Origin: an uncultured Bacillota bacterium
GTDB taxonomy: Bacteria; Bacillota_I; Bacilli_A; RF39; UBA660
DNA length: 23,501 bases
Reading direction: 5' to 3'
NCBI GenBank assembly: GCA_946540075.1
Contig: CAMNHZ010000008.1
Coordinates: 1-23,501 of the forward strand
A program made the position numbers and the translations under genes. The notes below the pieces were generated by a model that was not told the DNA's origin, did no database searches, and saw only the letters and a list, made by a program, of their open reading frames with translations. Shown in pieces: positions 7,637 through 14,921 of this stretch; within the stretch, counting starts at the first letter, position 1; every line of letters starts with the position of its first letter.

Positions 7637-9374
7637 AGATACATACATTAATTTTTTTATAGAGAGAAATCATAAATTTATTCCAAGCGCACCAGTTATT
7701 CCTGAAAACGATGCCTCAGTATTATTTAATACAGCTGGTATGCAGCCACTTGTTCCTTATTTAATGGGACAACCTCATCCAGAAGGAACTAGATTATGTG
7801 ATGTTCAAAAATGTGTTAGAACAAATGATTTAGATGAAATAGGTGATACTACTCATCATACATTCTTTGAAATGTTAGGTAATTGGAGTTTAGGTGATTA
7901 TTTTAAAGAAGAAAGTATAACTTGGAGTTATGAATTACTAACAAAATATTTAAATATTCCAAAAGAAAGACTTGCTGTAACTATATATGCTGGAAGTGAT
8001 GATATACCATATGATAAAGAATCATATGAAATATGGAGAAATCTTGGAATAGAAGATTCAAGAATTGCTGCATTAGATGATAATTTCTGGATAGCAGGAG
8101 ATGCTGGTTTATGTGGACCTGACACGGAAATATTTTATTGGCGTGCAAATGAAGAAGTTCCAACTAAATTTGATCCTGAAGATGAAAGATGGGTTGAGAT
8201 TTGGAATAATGTATTTATGCAATATAATAAAGATACTAATGGTAATATAACTGAACTTCCTCATAAAAATGTTGATACTGGTATGGGAGTAGAAAGAGTT
8301 ACTGCTGTACTTGAAGGAAAACTAGACAACTATGAATCTAGTATTTGGTCACCAATTATATCTAAAATAGAAGAATTATCAAACTTAAAATATGAAGATG
8401 ATAATAAAAGACCAATGCGCATTATAGCTGATCATATGCGTGCTATTACAATTATAAGTGGTGATGATGCTAAAATATATCCATCTAATAAAGATCAAGG
8501 ATATATATTAAGAAGATTAATTAGAAGAGTTATTAGATATGCTAAAAGATTAAACATTGATATTAACTCAGATTTTGATATAAAACTTGCTAATTTAATT
8601 ATAGATAGTTATAAGAAGTATTATCCTGAATTAGAACGTAATCGTGATCATATTATTGAAGTTTTAACTATTGAAAAGAAGAAGTTTGGTAGAACTCTTG
8701 AAAAAGGATTACGTGAATTTGATAAATTAGTTCGAAATGGAGCTAGTAAAATAGATGGTACTCAAGCATTCCATTTATATGATACATATGGTTTTCCTAT
8801 TGAACTTACAATAGAGGAATGTAGTGAAAGAAATTTAGAAGTAGATGTAGAAGGATTTAAAAAGAAATTTCAAGAACATCAAGAAAAATCACGTGCTGGA
8901 TCAACTCAAAAGTTTAAAGGTGGTTTAGCTGGAAATAGTGAGATAGAAACAAAATATCATACTGCTACTCATTTACTTAATGCTGCTCTTAAAGTTGTTA
9001 TTAATAAAGATACTCATCAAAGAGGAAGTAATATAACTTCAGAGAGAATGAGATTTGATTTTAACTGTGATCATAAGCTTACTCCGGAAGAAAAAACTGC
9101 TGTTGAAGATCTAGTAAATAAATGGATTAAAGATGATCTTAAAGTAGTTAAAGAAGAAATGTCAAAAGAAGATGCTGTTAAATCGGGAGCAGAATGTATG
9201 TTTATTGAAAAATATCCTGATTTAGTTACAGTGTATTCAATTGGTGATGTTTCTAAAGAATTATGTGGTGGTCCTCATGTAGAACATACTAATGTTCTTG
9301 GACACTTTAAAATTAAAAAAGAAGAAGCAAGTAGTGCAGGTGTAAGAAGAATTAAAGCTATATTAGAAGATTAA
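7626..9374 (+). CDS. alaS: Compact alanyl-tRNA synthetase lacking beta-barrel and C-Ala domains
   Basis: Charges tRNA-Ala with alanine. The first 430 or so residues are the class II catalytic and tRNA-recognition regions: the ASVLFNTAGMQP segment at about 30-41, motif 2 with R65 (CVRTNDLDEIG), GNWSLGDYF, LCGPDTEIF, and motif 3 DTGMGVERV. The protein then passes through only a short linker into the editing domain, whose zinc-site motifs are intact: H445-TAT-H449 and C547-GGP-H551. It ends with SSAGVRRIKAILED straight after the editing domain. At 582 residues it is about 300 shorter than the usual 870-880. What is missing is the beta-barrel region that normally precedes HTATH and the whole C-Ala oligomerization/tRNA-elbow domain. 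Similar short forms are known in reduced bacteria. It is the last gene of its operon, followed by a terminator. Confidence 0.95.
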   Translation: MNLKDTYINFFIERNHKFIPSAPVIPENDASVLFNTAGMQPLVPYLMGQPHPEGTRLCDVQKCVRTNDLDEIGDTTHHTFFEMLGNWSLGDYFKEESITWSYELLTKYLNIPKERLAVTIYAGSDDIPYDKESYEIWRNLGIEDSRIAALDDNFWIAGDAGLCGPDTEIFYWRANEEVPTKFDPEDERWVEIWNNVFMQYNKDTNGNITELPHKNVDTGMGVERVTAVLEGKLDNYESSIWSPIISKIEELSNLKYEDDNKRPMRIIADHMRAITIISGDDAKIYPSNKDQGYILRRLIRRVIRYAKRLNIDINSDFDIKLANLIIDSYKKYYPELERNRDHIIEVLTIEKKKFGRTLEKGLREFDKLVRNGASKIDGTQAFHLYDTYGFPIELTIEECSERNLEVDVEGFKKKFQEHQEKSRAGSTQKFKGGLAGNSEIETKYHTATHLLNAALKVVINKDTHQRGSNITSERMRFDFNCDHKLTPEEKTAVEDLVNKWIKDDLKVVKEEMSKEDAVKSGAECMFIEKYPDLVTVYSIGDVSKELCGGPHVEHTNVLGHFKIKKEEASSAGVRRIKAILED

Positions 9375-9385
9375 TTCTTCTTTTT
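9365..9385 (+). terminator. Intrinsic terminator after alaS
   Basis: AGAAGA pairs with TCTTCT around a five-base loop, followed by a run of T. The stem uses the last alaS codons and the stop. Confidence 0.75.
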
Positions 9386-9387
9386 AT

Positions 9388-9416
9388 TTGCAAAAATAAA
9401 AAGAAAGGTATATAAT
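9388..9416 (+). promoter_or_regulatory. Promoter for the transglutaminase-like gene
   Basis: TTGCAA (9388-9393) and a consensus TATAAT (9411-9416) are 17 bases apart. Confidence 0.8.
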
Positions 9417-9440
9417 ACCACATCAGAAAGAGGGGATATA

Positions 9441-10610
9441 ATGGGGTTACATATATCATTTAAAAGAGGTATAAAGCTATTAAATACAACTTGTTTAGCC
9501 CTTATTATTAGTAATAAAACCATTGATTTTTCATTAGATGCTTATGATTTTATTACTGATCCTGGATGTGAATATAATATTGGTGGTAATAAATATACTT
9601 TTAGAGATAATATACAAAAGGATATTAACCGTAATTCTAATATGTGGGAATTAACTAGTAAAGATAATATTGATAGTTATAATAAATTAATTAGTAATAC
9701 TACTAAGTTTATAAAAGATACTGGTTTAAATAATCCAGCTGCCCATATGGGTTTATATTCCTATATGTTATATAATGGTTATTTATCAAAAAATAAAAGT
9801 TTTATGTTTGCTAATTATACAAGTAAGAATTATGCTATACCTAGATTAAATGGTGCGAGTATAATGGATGGTGTAGGTAATTGTGAAAATATTTCTTGTT
9901 TTTTTACTGATATATTAAAAGAAGAAAGCTATAAGGCTTATAATATTGAAAATAACTTTTATGCTAATTCTGATACTACAACAAAAGAAGAACACAAAGG
10001 AACCTCATTTATAATAAAATCATTAAGAGATAGTATGACTTTTAAAAAGAATGAAAGTCATATTAATGAAAATATATCTCAATATAACGGAACTAATGTA
10101 TTTAAACATTTGAGTTTTAAATTTAATAATGTTAATGATATTAATCATTTAAATACATTGGTATTTTATGATGGTAAATCAATTCTGTTAGATCCAACTA
10201 ATGTTATGATGTTTAATATGAAGAAAAATAAAGATAATACAATTATTAATGAAGGTGAACCTAAATTTGATGATATTAGTTTTTATTCAGGATATTTAAC
10301 AGGATATTTGAATAAAAAAGATATTGGTGATATATATAATTATTTAGAAGCCAATAAAATTAAAGATTATAATAATTTAGATATACAAGCTGGTATTGCT
10401 TGGGGAATGAATCATAAAGAAGAATTAAATAATTTTTATAAGAATAATAAAGAATTAATAATATCTGCATCAAATTTATTTAAAAAGAGTCAGCTTTGTG
10501 GATATACTGAGTCTTTAATAACGTTTTATATTTTGTTAGGTATTTTAGTTGAAGTTATAAATACAAATATAGAACTAAGTAAAGAGCAAAAAAAATTAGT
10601 AAGACGATAA
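9441..10610 (+). CDS. Transglutaminase-like (papain-fold) protein of unknown role
   Basis: 389 residues. I recognise a transglutaminase-like core from its three catalytic positions in the correct order and context. C148 lies in GVGNCENISCFFTDIL, which fits the usual G-x-C helix start. H236 lies in NHLNTLVFYDGKS, and D251 lies in the SILLDPTN strand, which matches the family's His-strand-Asp-Pro-Thr pattern. The N-terminus has basic residues and a short hydrophobic stretch (about 13-23), a poor signal peptide at best. A hydrophobic segment at about 362-377 is followed by a basic tail and could be a C-terminal anchor. Substrate is unknown: protease, amidase or crosslinking activity are all possible. 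The gene is a single unit with its own promoter and terminator, placed between alaS and ireB, which are adjacent in Bacillus. The start follows AGAGGGG. Confidence 0.6.
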   Translation: MGLHISFKRGIKLLNTTCLALIISNKTIDFSLDAYDFITDPGCEYNIGGNKYTFRDNIQKDINRNSNMWELTSKDNIDSYNKLISNTTKFIKDTGLNNPAAHMGLYSYMLYNGYLSKNKSFMFANYTSKNYAIPRLNGASIMDGVGNCENISCFFTDILKEESYKAYNIENNFYANSDTTTKEEHKGTSFIIKSLRDSMTFKKNESHINENISQYNGTNVFKHLSFKFNNVNDINHLNTLVFYDGKSILLDPTNVMMFNMKKNKDNTIINEGEPKFDDISFYSGYLTGYLNKKDIGDIYNYLEANKIKDYNNLDIQAGIAWGMNHKEELNNFYKNNKELIISASNLFKKSQLCGYTESLITFYILLGILVEVINTNIELSKEQKKLVRR

Positions 10611-10616
10611 TAATTT

Positions 10617-10646
10617 AAGAAAAGTTTGATGACTTTTCTTTTTTTT
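10617..10646 (+). terminator. Intrinsic terminator after the transglutaminase-like gene
   Basis: AAGAAAAGT pairs with ACTTTTCTT around a six-base loop, followed by a T run. Confidence 0.88.
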
Positions 10647-10655
10647 GTAATTTGT

Positions 10656-10684
10656 TTGCCAAACTACTAAAAAAATGTTACAAT
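10656..10684 (+). promoter_or_regulatory. Promoter for the ireB-ruvX-yrzB operon
   Basis: TTGCCA (10656-10661), a 17-base spacer and TACAAT (10679-10684) with an upstream TG (10676-10677). The predicted transcript starts near 10691, which excludes the earlier ATG at 10689 as the ireB start. Confidence 0.75.
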
Positions 10685-10712
10685 TAACATGTATTATATG
10701 GTAGGTGATGTC

Positions 10713-10955
10713 ATGGAAAATACAATGATATTTGATAGTGATGAATTTAAAGATTCATTAATCGAAGAAGTTTTAAAAAATGTAGTTGTTGCACTAGAGG
10801 AAAAAGGATATAATCCAATTGATCAAATTGTTGGTTATTTAATTAGTGGTGACCCAGGATATATTTCTAATCACAAAGGCGCTCGAAAGCAAATCATGCA
10901 ATTTGATAGAAATCAAGTATTAGAGACTATAGTTAGAAATTATATAGAAAAATAA
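10713..10955 (+). CDS. ireB: IreB family regulatory phosphoprotein (UPF0297, YrzL)
   Basis: 80 residues, matching the small IreB/YrzL family end to end. The conserved core reads EEKGYNPIDQIVGYLISGDPGYI, then a basic NHKGARKQI helix. In Enterococcus, IreB is a substrate of the PASTA kinase IreK and acts in cephalosporin tolerance and cell-wall control. The Enterococcus phospho-threonines lie at the extreme N-terminus; here T4 is the only threonine there. The ATG at 10713 is chosen because AGGTGA at 10703-10708 precedes it and the promoter's predicted start point lies downstream of the ATG at 10689. The family usually sits between alaS and ruvX, as here except for the inserted gene. Its stop overlaps the ruvX start by one base. 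Confidence 0.92.
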   Translation: MENTMIFDSDEFKDSLIEEVLKNVVVALEEKGYNPIDQIVGYLISGDPGYISNHKGARKQIMQFDRNQVLETIVRNYIEK

Positions 10956-11380
10956 TGAGATATTTAGGACTTGATTTAGGAACTAGAACATTAGGACTTT
11001 CAATATCTGATGTTACAGGTACTATCGCAACAACGTTAAAAACTATACGATTTGAAGATTCAGATTATGATGCACTTATACCTGAACTAAGAAGTATTAT
11101 CAATCAATATAAAGTTGATATGTTAGTTTTAGGATTACCAAAGAATATGAATAATACAATTGGTCCTAGAGGACAAGTAACAATAGAATTCAAAGATAGA
11201 ATTCAAAAGGAATTGAATGTGAATGTAGAATTACAAGATGAAAGATTATCGACAGTAGAAGCAACTAACTATATGTTACAAGCTGATATATCGCGAAAAA
11301 AACGTAAGAAAAAGGTAGATAGTCTAGCAGCTAATATAATTTTACAAACATATTTAGATAAGATGAAAGGGAGAAATTAA
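10955..11380 (+). CDS. ruvX: YqgF/RuvX family RNase H-fold nuclease
   Basis: 141 residues, the normal size. The RNase H-fold motifs are LGLDLGTRTLGLSISD at residues 4-19 with the first catalytic Asp, the strand and turn LVLGLPKNMNN, and DERLSTVEA with the acidic residues of the second half; a late Asp (D123) follows in KKKVDSLAANIIL. Members are linked to pre-16S rRNA 5'-end maturation in several bacteria and were annotated as Holliday-junction resolvases by similarity. It is in an operon with ireB and the DUF1292 gene. There is no clear ribosome binding site before its ATG; the TAATG junction with ireB implies translational coupling. Confidence 0.93.
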   Translation: MRYLGLDLGTRTLGLSISDVTGTIATTLKTIRFEDSDYDALIPELRSIINQYKVDMLVLGLPKNMNNTIGPRGQVTIEFKDRIQKELNVNVELQDERLSTVEATNYMLQADISRKKRKKKVDSLAANIILQTYLDKMKGRN

Positions 11381-11381
11381 A

Positions 11382-11669
11382 ATGAATGAATTAGAAAGAA
11401 TGACTTTTAAAGTAAAAACAGATGATGGTAAAGAAATAGAATGTGAAGTTTTATTTACATTTGAAAGTGAAGAAACTAATAAGAATTATATGGTATATAC
11501 TGATAATACAACTGATGAAGAAGGTAATACAAAAGTATATGCAGCTATATATACTCCAGGTCTTGAAACTCAAAAATTAATACCAATTGAAACAGAAGCA
11601 GAATGGAATATAATTCAAAAAATACTTGATGAAGTTATGGCTGAATCAAATAATGACGAGAATAAATAA
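11382..11669 (+). CDS. DUF1292 family protein (YrzB)
   Basis: 95 residues, strongly acidic, with the pattern of the DUF1292 family: an N-terminal strand with DDGKEIECEVLFTFE, then YMVYTDN, a YAAIYTPG strand, and a C-terminal helix rich in acidic residues. The family is common in Firmicutes and its function is not known. Identification rests on this pattern and on its fixed place after ruvX, as in Bacillus yrzL-yrrK-yrzB. A GGGAG site about ten bases upstream supports the start. It overlaps nothing but begins one base after the ruvX stop. Its stop codon lies inside the terminator-like hairpin that precedes mltG. Confidence 0.8.
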   Translation: MNELERMTFKVKTDDGKEIECEVLFTFESEETNKNYMVYTDNTTDEEGNTKVYAAIYTPGLETQKLIPIETEAEWNIIQKILDEVMAESNNDENK

Positions 11670-11688
11670 AAAATTAATTCTCTTTTTT
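11658..11688 (+). terminator. Terminator-like hairpin between yrzB and mltG
   Basis: GAGAAT (11658-11663) pairs with ATTCTC (11677-11682), with an inner AAT/ATT pair across one A-A mismatch, followed by TTTTTT that runs straight into the ATG region of mltG. It may be a true terminator or an attenuator for mltG. Confidence 0.7.
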
Positions 11689-11692
11689 ATGT

Positions 11693-12781
11693 ATGAAGAA
11701 AAAAAGACGCAGATTAAAGAAAAGTGTTAAAAGATTTTTGCTTTTTATGCTTACAATAATAATTATTATTGTACTATGGAAAGTAGAATATAATTATAAT
11801 ATAAGACCTGTTTCAAGTAAAAGTAAAACCGTTGATTATGAGGTTACTAGTGGTTCTACATATATGAGTTTAGCAAACTCTTTAAAACAACAAGGATTAA
11901 TAAGATCAAAATTGTTTTATAAAATATATGTAAAAACTCACAAAGTGGGTAATTTAAATGTTGGTGTATATGAACTTAATACTAATATGAGTGTCAAAGA
12001 AATAGTAGCTATGCTTGCAAGTAATAAAACTAATAAGTTATCTATTACTTTTAGAGAAGGATTAAATATAAGACAAATGGCTGATATAATAGCTAAAAAA
12101 ACTAATACTAAGAAAGAAGATTTTATTAATCTTTTAAAAGATACAACTTACTTAGATTCGTTAATTAGTAAATATTGGTTCCTAACAGATGAAATTAAAA
12201 ATCCTAGTATATATTATAGTTTAGAAGGTTATTTATTACCTGACACATATACATTTGATGTAAATAATGCATCACAAAAAGAAATAGTTAAAGCAATGTT
12301 AGATAATATGGACAAAAAATTAAAACCATATAAATCAGAAATAGAAAAATCTAATTATACTGTTCATCAAGTATTAACAGTAGCATCAATGGTTGAACTT
12401 GAAGCTATTTCTAATAGTGATAGAGAAAATGTAGCTCGAGTATTTTATAATCGCTTAAAAAGAGGAATGAGCCTTGGTAGTGATGTAACAACTTATTATG
12501 GAGTAAAAATAAATGTTGGTGAAAGAGATTTATATAGTGCTGAAATAAGTGCGGCTAATAGTTATAATACTAGAAGTAGTTCATTAAATGGTAAGTTACC
12601 AGTTGGACCTATATGTAATCCTAGTATAGATGCTATTAAAGAATCAATTAATCCAAAAGAAAATAATTATTTGTACTTTGTAGCAGATAAGAATCGTAAA
12701 CTTTATTTCACTAATACAGTTTCTGAGCACACTAAAATAGTTGCTAAATTAAAAAAAGAAGGCTTGTGGTATGAATGGTAA
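11693..12781 (+). CDS. mltG: Endolytic murein transglycosylase MltG (YceG-like)
   Basis: 362 residues. A very basic N-terminus (KKKRRRLKKSVKR) precedes one membrane segment at about 14-30, giving a type II membrane protein with an external catalytic domain. A LysM-like small domain lies at about 50-105. The YceG catalytic core includes ASMVELEA with the catalytic Glu at position 235, the ENVARVFYNRLKRGMSLGSD segment, and GPICNPSIDAIKESINP followed by YLYFVAD. MltG cleaves nascent glycan strands and sets their length near the elongation machinery. The start has no Shine-Dalgarno sequence and directly follows a terminator-like hairpin, unlike every neighbouring gene. An alternative ATG lies at 11689 in another frame. 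Its 3' end overlaps trmR by seven bases. Confidence 0.93.
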   Translation: MKKKRRRLKKSVKRFLLFMLTIIIIIVLWKVEYNYNIRPVSSKSKTVDYEVTSGSTYMSLANSLKQQGLIRSKLFYKIYVKTHKVGNLNVGVYELNTNMSVKEIVAMLASNKTNKLSITFREGLNIRQMADIIAKKTNTKKEDFINLLKDTTYLDSLISKYWFLTDEIKNPSIYYSLEGYLLPDTYTFDVNNASQKEIVKAMLDNMDKKLKPYKSEIEKSNYTVHQVLTVASMVELEAISNSDRENVARVFYNRLKRGMSLGSDVTTYYGVKINVGERDLYSAEISAANSYNTRSSSLNGKLPVGPICNPSIDAIKESINPKENNYLYFVADKNRKLYFTNTVSEHTKIVAKLKKEGLWYEW

Positions 12782-13353
12782 TAAAAGACTTAGAAGATTA
12801 TGCAAAAGAATATAATATTCCTATTATGCTTCCTGATGGTATAGAATTTTTAGTTAATTATATTAAAGATAATAATATTAAAAATATACTAGAAATAGGA
12901 AGTGCAATTGGATATTCAGCTATAAGAATGGCTTTAGTAGATTCTAATATTATTATAGATACTATTGAAAGAGATCAAACAAGATATAATGAAGCAATTA
13001 AAAATATAAAAGCATTTGATCTAGATAAACAAATTAATATTTATAATATTGATGCATTTGATTATGAAACTAATAATCAATATGATTTAATCTTTATCGA
13101 TGCTGCTAAAAGTCAATATATAAAGTTTTTTGAAAAATTCAGTAATAATTTAAAACCTGAAGGTGTGATTATTACTGATAATTTAAGTTTTCATGGCTTA
13201 GTAGATAATCCAGAACTTACACATAATAGAAATACCAAACAATTAGTAAAAAAAATAAAGAAATATATTAGTTACTTAGAAAATAATACTAATTACAATA
13301 CAGAGTTTATTAAAACTGGTGATGGTATTGCAATATCAAAAAAGAAGAATTAG
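12775..13353 (+). CDS. trmR: tRNA 5-hydroxyuridine methyltransferase (YrrM-type O-methyltransferase)
   Basis: 192 residues of a class I SAM-dependent O-methyltransferase. Motif I is NILEIGSAIGYSAIRMA, the acidic end of the next strand is DTIERD, and the motif IV region reads DLIFIDAAKSQYIKFFEKF, followed by IITDNLSFHG. In Bacillus the orthologue in this position (YrrM/TrmR) methylates 5-hydroxyuridine at wobble position 34 of tRNA to 5-methoxyuridine. The hydroxylation genes trhP1 and trhP2 follow further downstream here, so the whole pathway is present. Start codon overlaps the end of mltG; an AAGAAGG site lies rather far upstream, so coupling is likely. Identification as TrmR rests on family plus locus; the fold alone would also fit other small-molecule O-methyltransferases. 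Confidence 0.85.
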   Translation: MVIKDLEDYAKEYNIPIMLPDGIEFLVNYIKDNNIKNILEIGSAIGYSAIRMALVDSNIIIDTIERDQTRYNEAIKNIKAFDLDKQINIYNIDAFDYETNNQYDLIFIDAAKSQYIKFFEKFSNNLKPEGVIITDNLSFHGLVDNPELTHNRNTKQLVKKIKKYISYLENNTNYNTEFIKTGDGIAISKKKN

Positions 13354-13383
13354 AAATGATGATATATAGTCATCATTTTTTCT
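13354..13383 (+). terminator. Intrinsic terminator after trmR
   Basis: AAATGATGA pairs with TCATCATTT around a seven-base loop, followed by T residues. It closes the core operon before the accessory genes. Confidence 0.9.
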
Positions 13384-13384
13384 T

Positions 13385-13414
13385 ATACATGTATTTATGA
13401 TATAATGTATACAT
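13385..13414 (+). promoter_or_regulatory. Two 10-bp palindromes around the kinase-gene promoter (possible operator)
   Basis: ATACATGTAT (13385-13394) and ATGTATACAT (13405-13414) are each perfect palindromes built from the same ATACAT/ATGTAT units. Their centres are 20 bases apart, about two helical turns, with the -10 between them. The geometry suits a dimeric repressor, but AT-rich DNA makes short palindromes common. Confidence 0.4.
13398..13406 (+). promoter_or_regulatory. Extended -10 promoter of the HipA-like kinase gene
   Basis: TGATATAAT is a full extended -10. No convincing -35 is present at the right spacing, as the T tract of the trmR terminator occupies it. Two perfect palindromes flank it (listed separately). 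Confidence 0.6.
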
Positions 13415-13428
13415 ATTGAGGTGTTATT

Positions 13429-14256
13429 ATGAAAAAAGATAATGATAGAATAAGTTATATTAATCTTGATAATTATAATGTTATTAAAGACAATAATGAT
13501 GGTAGTTATTGGCTTAGTTATAATAATGAAAATTATTTTTTTAAAGAAGAAACAAATTTAAATTGTGTTTATAAAGAAATGATTGCCCAAGAGTTAGCTA
13601 AAGATTTTGGAATTCCATATGTTAATTATGAGTTCGCACGTTTTAATAATAATATAGGAATTGTTAGTAAAAGTTTTATTGATAATAATTCTAAGTATAT
13701 TCCTATGAATAAAATATTATTTGATTGTTATAAAGAAGAAGTTTTAAATCATAATAATCTTGAGGATATCTGGAAGGCTTTACAATATAGATATAATAAT
13801 AGTGAAATAGTTGCATCATTGATGAATGAAATAACTGATTTATTTATGTTTGATTGTTTAATTGCTAATGGTGATCGTCATGATGAAAATTATGGTATTA
13901 TCGAAGGAAATTCCATTCATATCACACCAGTATTTGATAATGAAAATATGCTATCAAAAGATTCTCTTTATGATAAATATTATTCTATTGGTGTTGATAC
14001 CGAAAATAATATTATAGATGAAAATATATTAGATAGTTTTCTATGGATGAGTGATAGTAGATATAAAGAAAAATTAAGAGATAAACTTTGGATTATTGAT
14101 CGAGATAATTTAAATGATGTATTAAATCGTGTTGATAGTAAGTTACAAACTAAGATGGGACTTGCTACTAGAAGAATAATAGAAGATGCATTATCTTATA
14201 ATTATCGATCATTAAATGCAAGTTTAAATAAAATTGATGACAAAAAAACAAGATAA
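13429..14256 (+). CDS. Orphan HipA/CtkA-like serine/threonine kinase
   Basis: 275 residues. The catalytic signature of HipA-fold kinases is clear: NGDRHDEN at residues 147-154, with D149 as catalytic base, followed by the metal-binding strand ITPVFDNE with D170. The candidate ATP-binding lysine is K39 in NYFFKEE. The family's Gly-rich loop is not obvious. HipA phosphorylates GltX in E. coli and CtkA-type relatives phosphorylate other proteins, but the target here is unknown. It is smaller than full HipA (about 440) and closer to short CtkA-type forms, and lacks the usual HipA N-terminal domain. No HipB-like helix-turn-helix antitoxin is adjacent, as the next gene has its own promoter. The start is supported by GAGGTG six bases upstream. 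It sits in the island that splits trmR from trhP1. Confidence 0.72.
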   Translation: MKKDNDRISYINLDNYNVIKDNNDGSYWLSYNNENYFFKEETNLNCVYKEMIAQELAKDFGIPYVNYEFARFNNNIGIVSKSFIDNNSKYIPMNKILFDCYKEEVLNHNNLEDIWKALQYRYNNSEIVASLMNEITDLFMFDCLIANGDRHDENYGIIEGNSIHITPVFDNENMLSKDSLYDKYYSIGVDTENNIIDENILDSFLWMSDSRYKEKLRDKLWIIDRDNLNDVLNRVDSKLQTKMGLATRRIIEDALSYNYRSLNASLNKIDDKKTR

Positions 14257-14274
14257 TTTATTATTCTTGTTTTA
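14245..14274 (+). terminator. Intrinsic terminator after the HipA-like kinase gene
   Basis: AAAACAAGA pairs with TCTTGTTTT around an eleven-base AT-rich loop that contains the stop codon. Only two further T or A residues follow, so the U tract is partly within the stem. Confidence 0.7.
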
Positions 14275-14276
14275 AT

Positions 14277-14305
14277 TTGCAAATTTTTTTATAATGTTGT
14301 AGAAT
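14277..14305 (+). promoter_or_regulatory. Promoter for the unknown 196-residue protein gene
   Basis: TTGCAA (14277-14282) and TAGAAT (14300-14305) are 17 bases apart. The -35 has the same sequence as that of the transglutaminase-like gene. Confidence 0.65.
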
Positions 14306-14330
14306 ATACGAATATGAAGGGGGAGTTTAA

Positions 14331-14921
14331 ATGATAAATAAAGAAAAATCAAATTATACAATGCAAGATTTTAATGAACTTACTTTTGAACGTAGAGTTC
14401 AAATTACTAATGTATGTGATAGAATTGTAATTGAATTAGATGAGATATGTCGCGAGGCAAGAGATGAAATGGATAAATCAAAACATAAAGGAAATTATTC
14501 TATGATTCCTGATCGTGATAAGTATCAAGTATATCATAATGCAGAATTAATTAGAGATTATTATATTAGATTGAAAAAATATGCATTTATGAAAGACTTG
14601 GACAATGAAAATATAATTAATGATGTTTGTTTCCTTGGTGATTTTGCTATAAATAAAAATGGATTAAATACTATGTATTTTGAAAATTTTAGCTTATCAG
14701 ATCTAAAAAATCCAGATTATGTTGTATCTGTATTAGAAGAAGTACATAAATCATTTAAAGAAGACTATAAAAAGAGTTTACAAAAGAATGTTCCTAATCC
14801 ATTAGAAGTTATTGAAGTATATAAAGTAGGAACAGCTTTAAGAAATTATAAAAGAAGTATAGAAAATCTTGCTAATAAGGATGATATGCCTGTTCTTCAG
14901 AAGAAGAAAAAAATTAGTTAA
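14331..14921 (+). CDS. Unknown helical protein
   Basis: I do not recognise this 196-residue protein. It has no signal peptide or membrane segment, so it is probably cytoplasmic. It is charged and looks mostly alpha-helical: residues 20-50 (RRVQITNVCDRIVIELDEIC) and 130-185 read as amphipathic helices, and the C-terminus ends in a lysine-rich tail. No nucleotide-binding, zinc or helix-turn-helix motif is visible. The start is supported by a GGGGGAG site about ten bases upstream. It has its own promoter and terminator, and lies between the HipA-like kinase and the transglycosylase-like gene, so it is part of the accessory island. A role as substrate or partner of the kinase is conceivable but there is no sequence evidence for it. 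Confidence 0.7.
   Translation: MINKEKSNYTMQDFNELTFERRVQITNVCDRIVIELDEICREARDEMDKSKHKGNYSMIPDRDKYQVYHNAELIRDYYIRLKKYAFMKDLDNENIINDVCFLGDFAINKNGLNTMYFENFSLSDLKNPDYVVSVLEEVHKSFKEDYKKSLQKNVPNPLEVIEVYKVGTALRNYKRSIENLANKDDMPVLQKKKKIS

Noticed and set aside
7928..8163. Two minus-strand open frames inside alaS
   Set aside because: They lie wholly within a well-supported synthetase gene, have no ribosome binding site and encode no recognisable motif; they mirror the coding bias of alaS.
9441..9515. Lipoprotein signal in the transglutaminase-like protein
   Set aside because: The Cys after LLNTT lacks the small residues required before a lipobox cysteine, and the hydrophobic stretch is short.
10689..10712. 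Upstream ATG as the ireB start
   Set aside because: It lies at or before the predicted transcription start and has no ribosome binding site; ATG 10713 has AGGTGA and gives the family's normal length.
14331..14921. The unknown protein as antitoxin of the HipA-like kinase
   Set aside because: No helix-turn-helix is seen, a terminator and a new promoter separate the two genes, and antitoxins of this class usually lie upstream.
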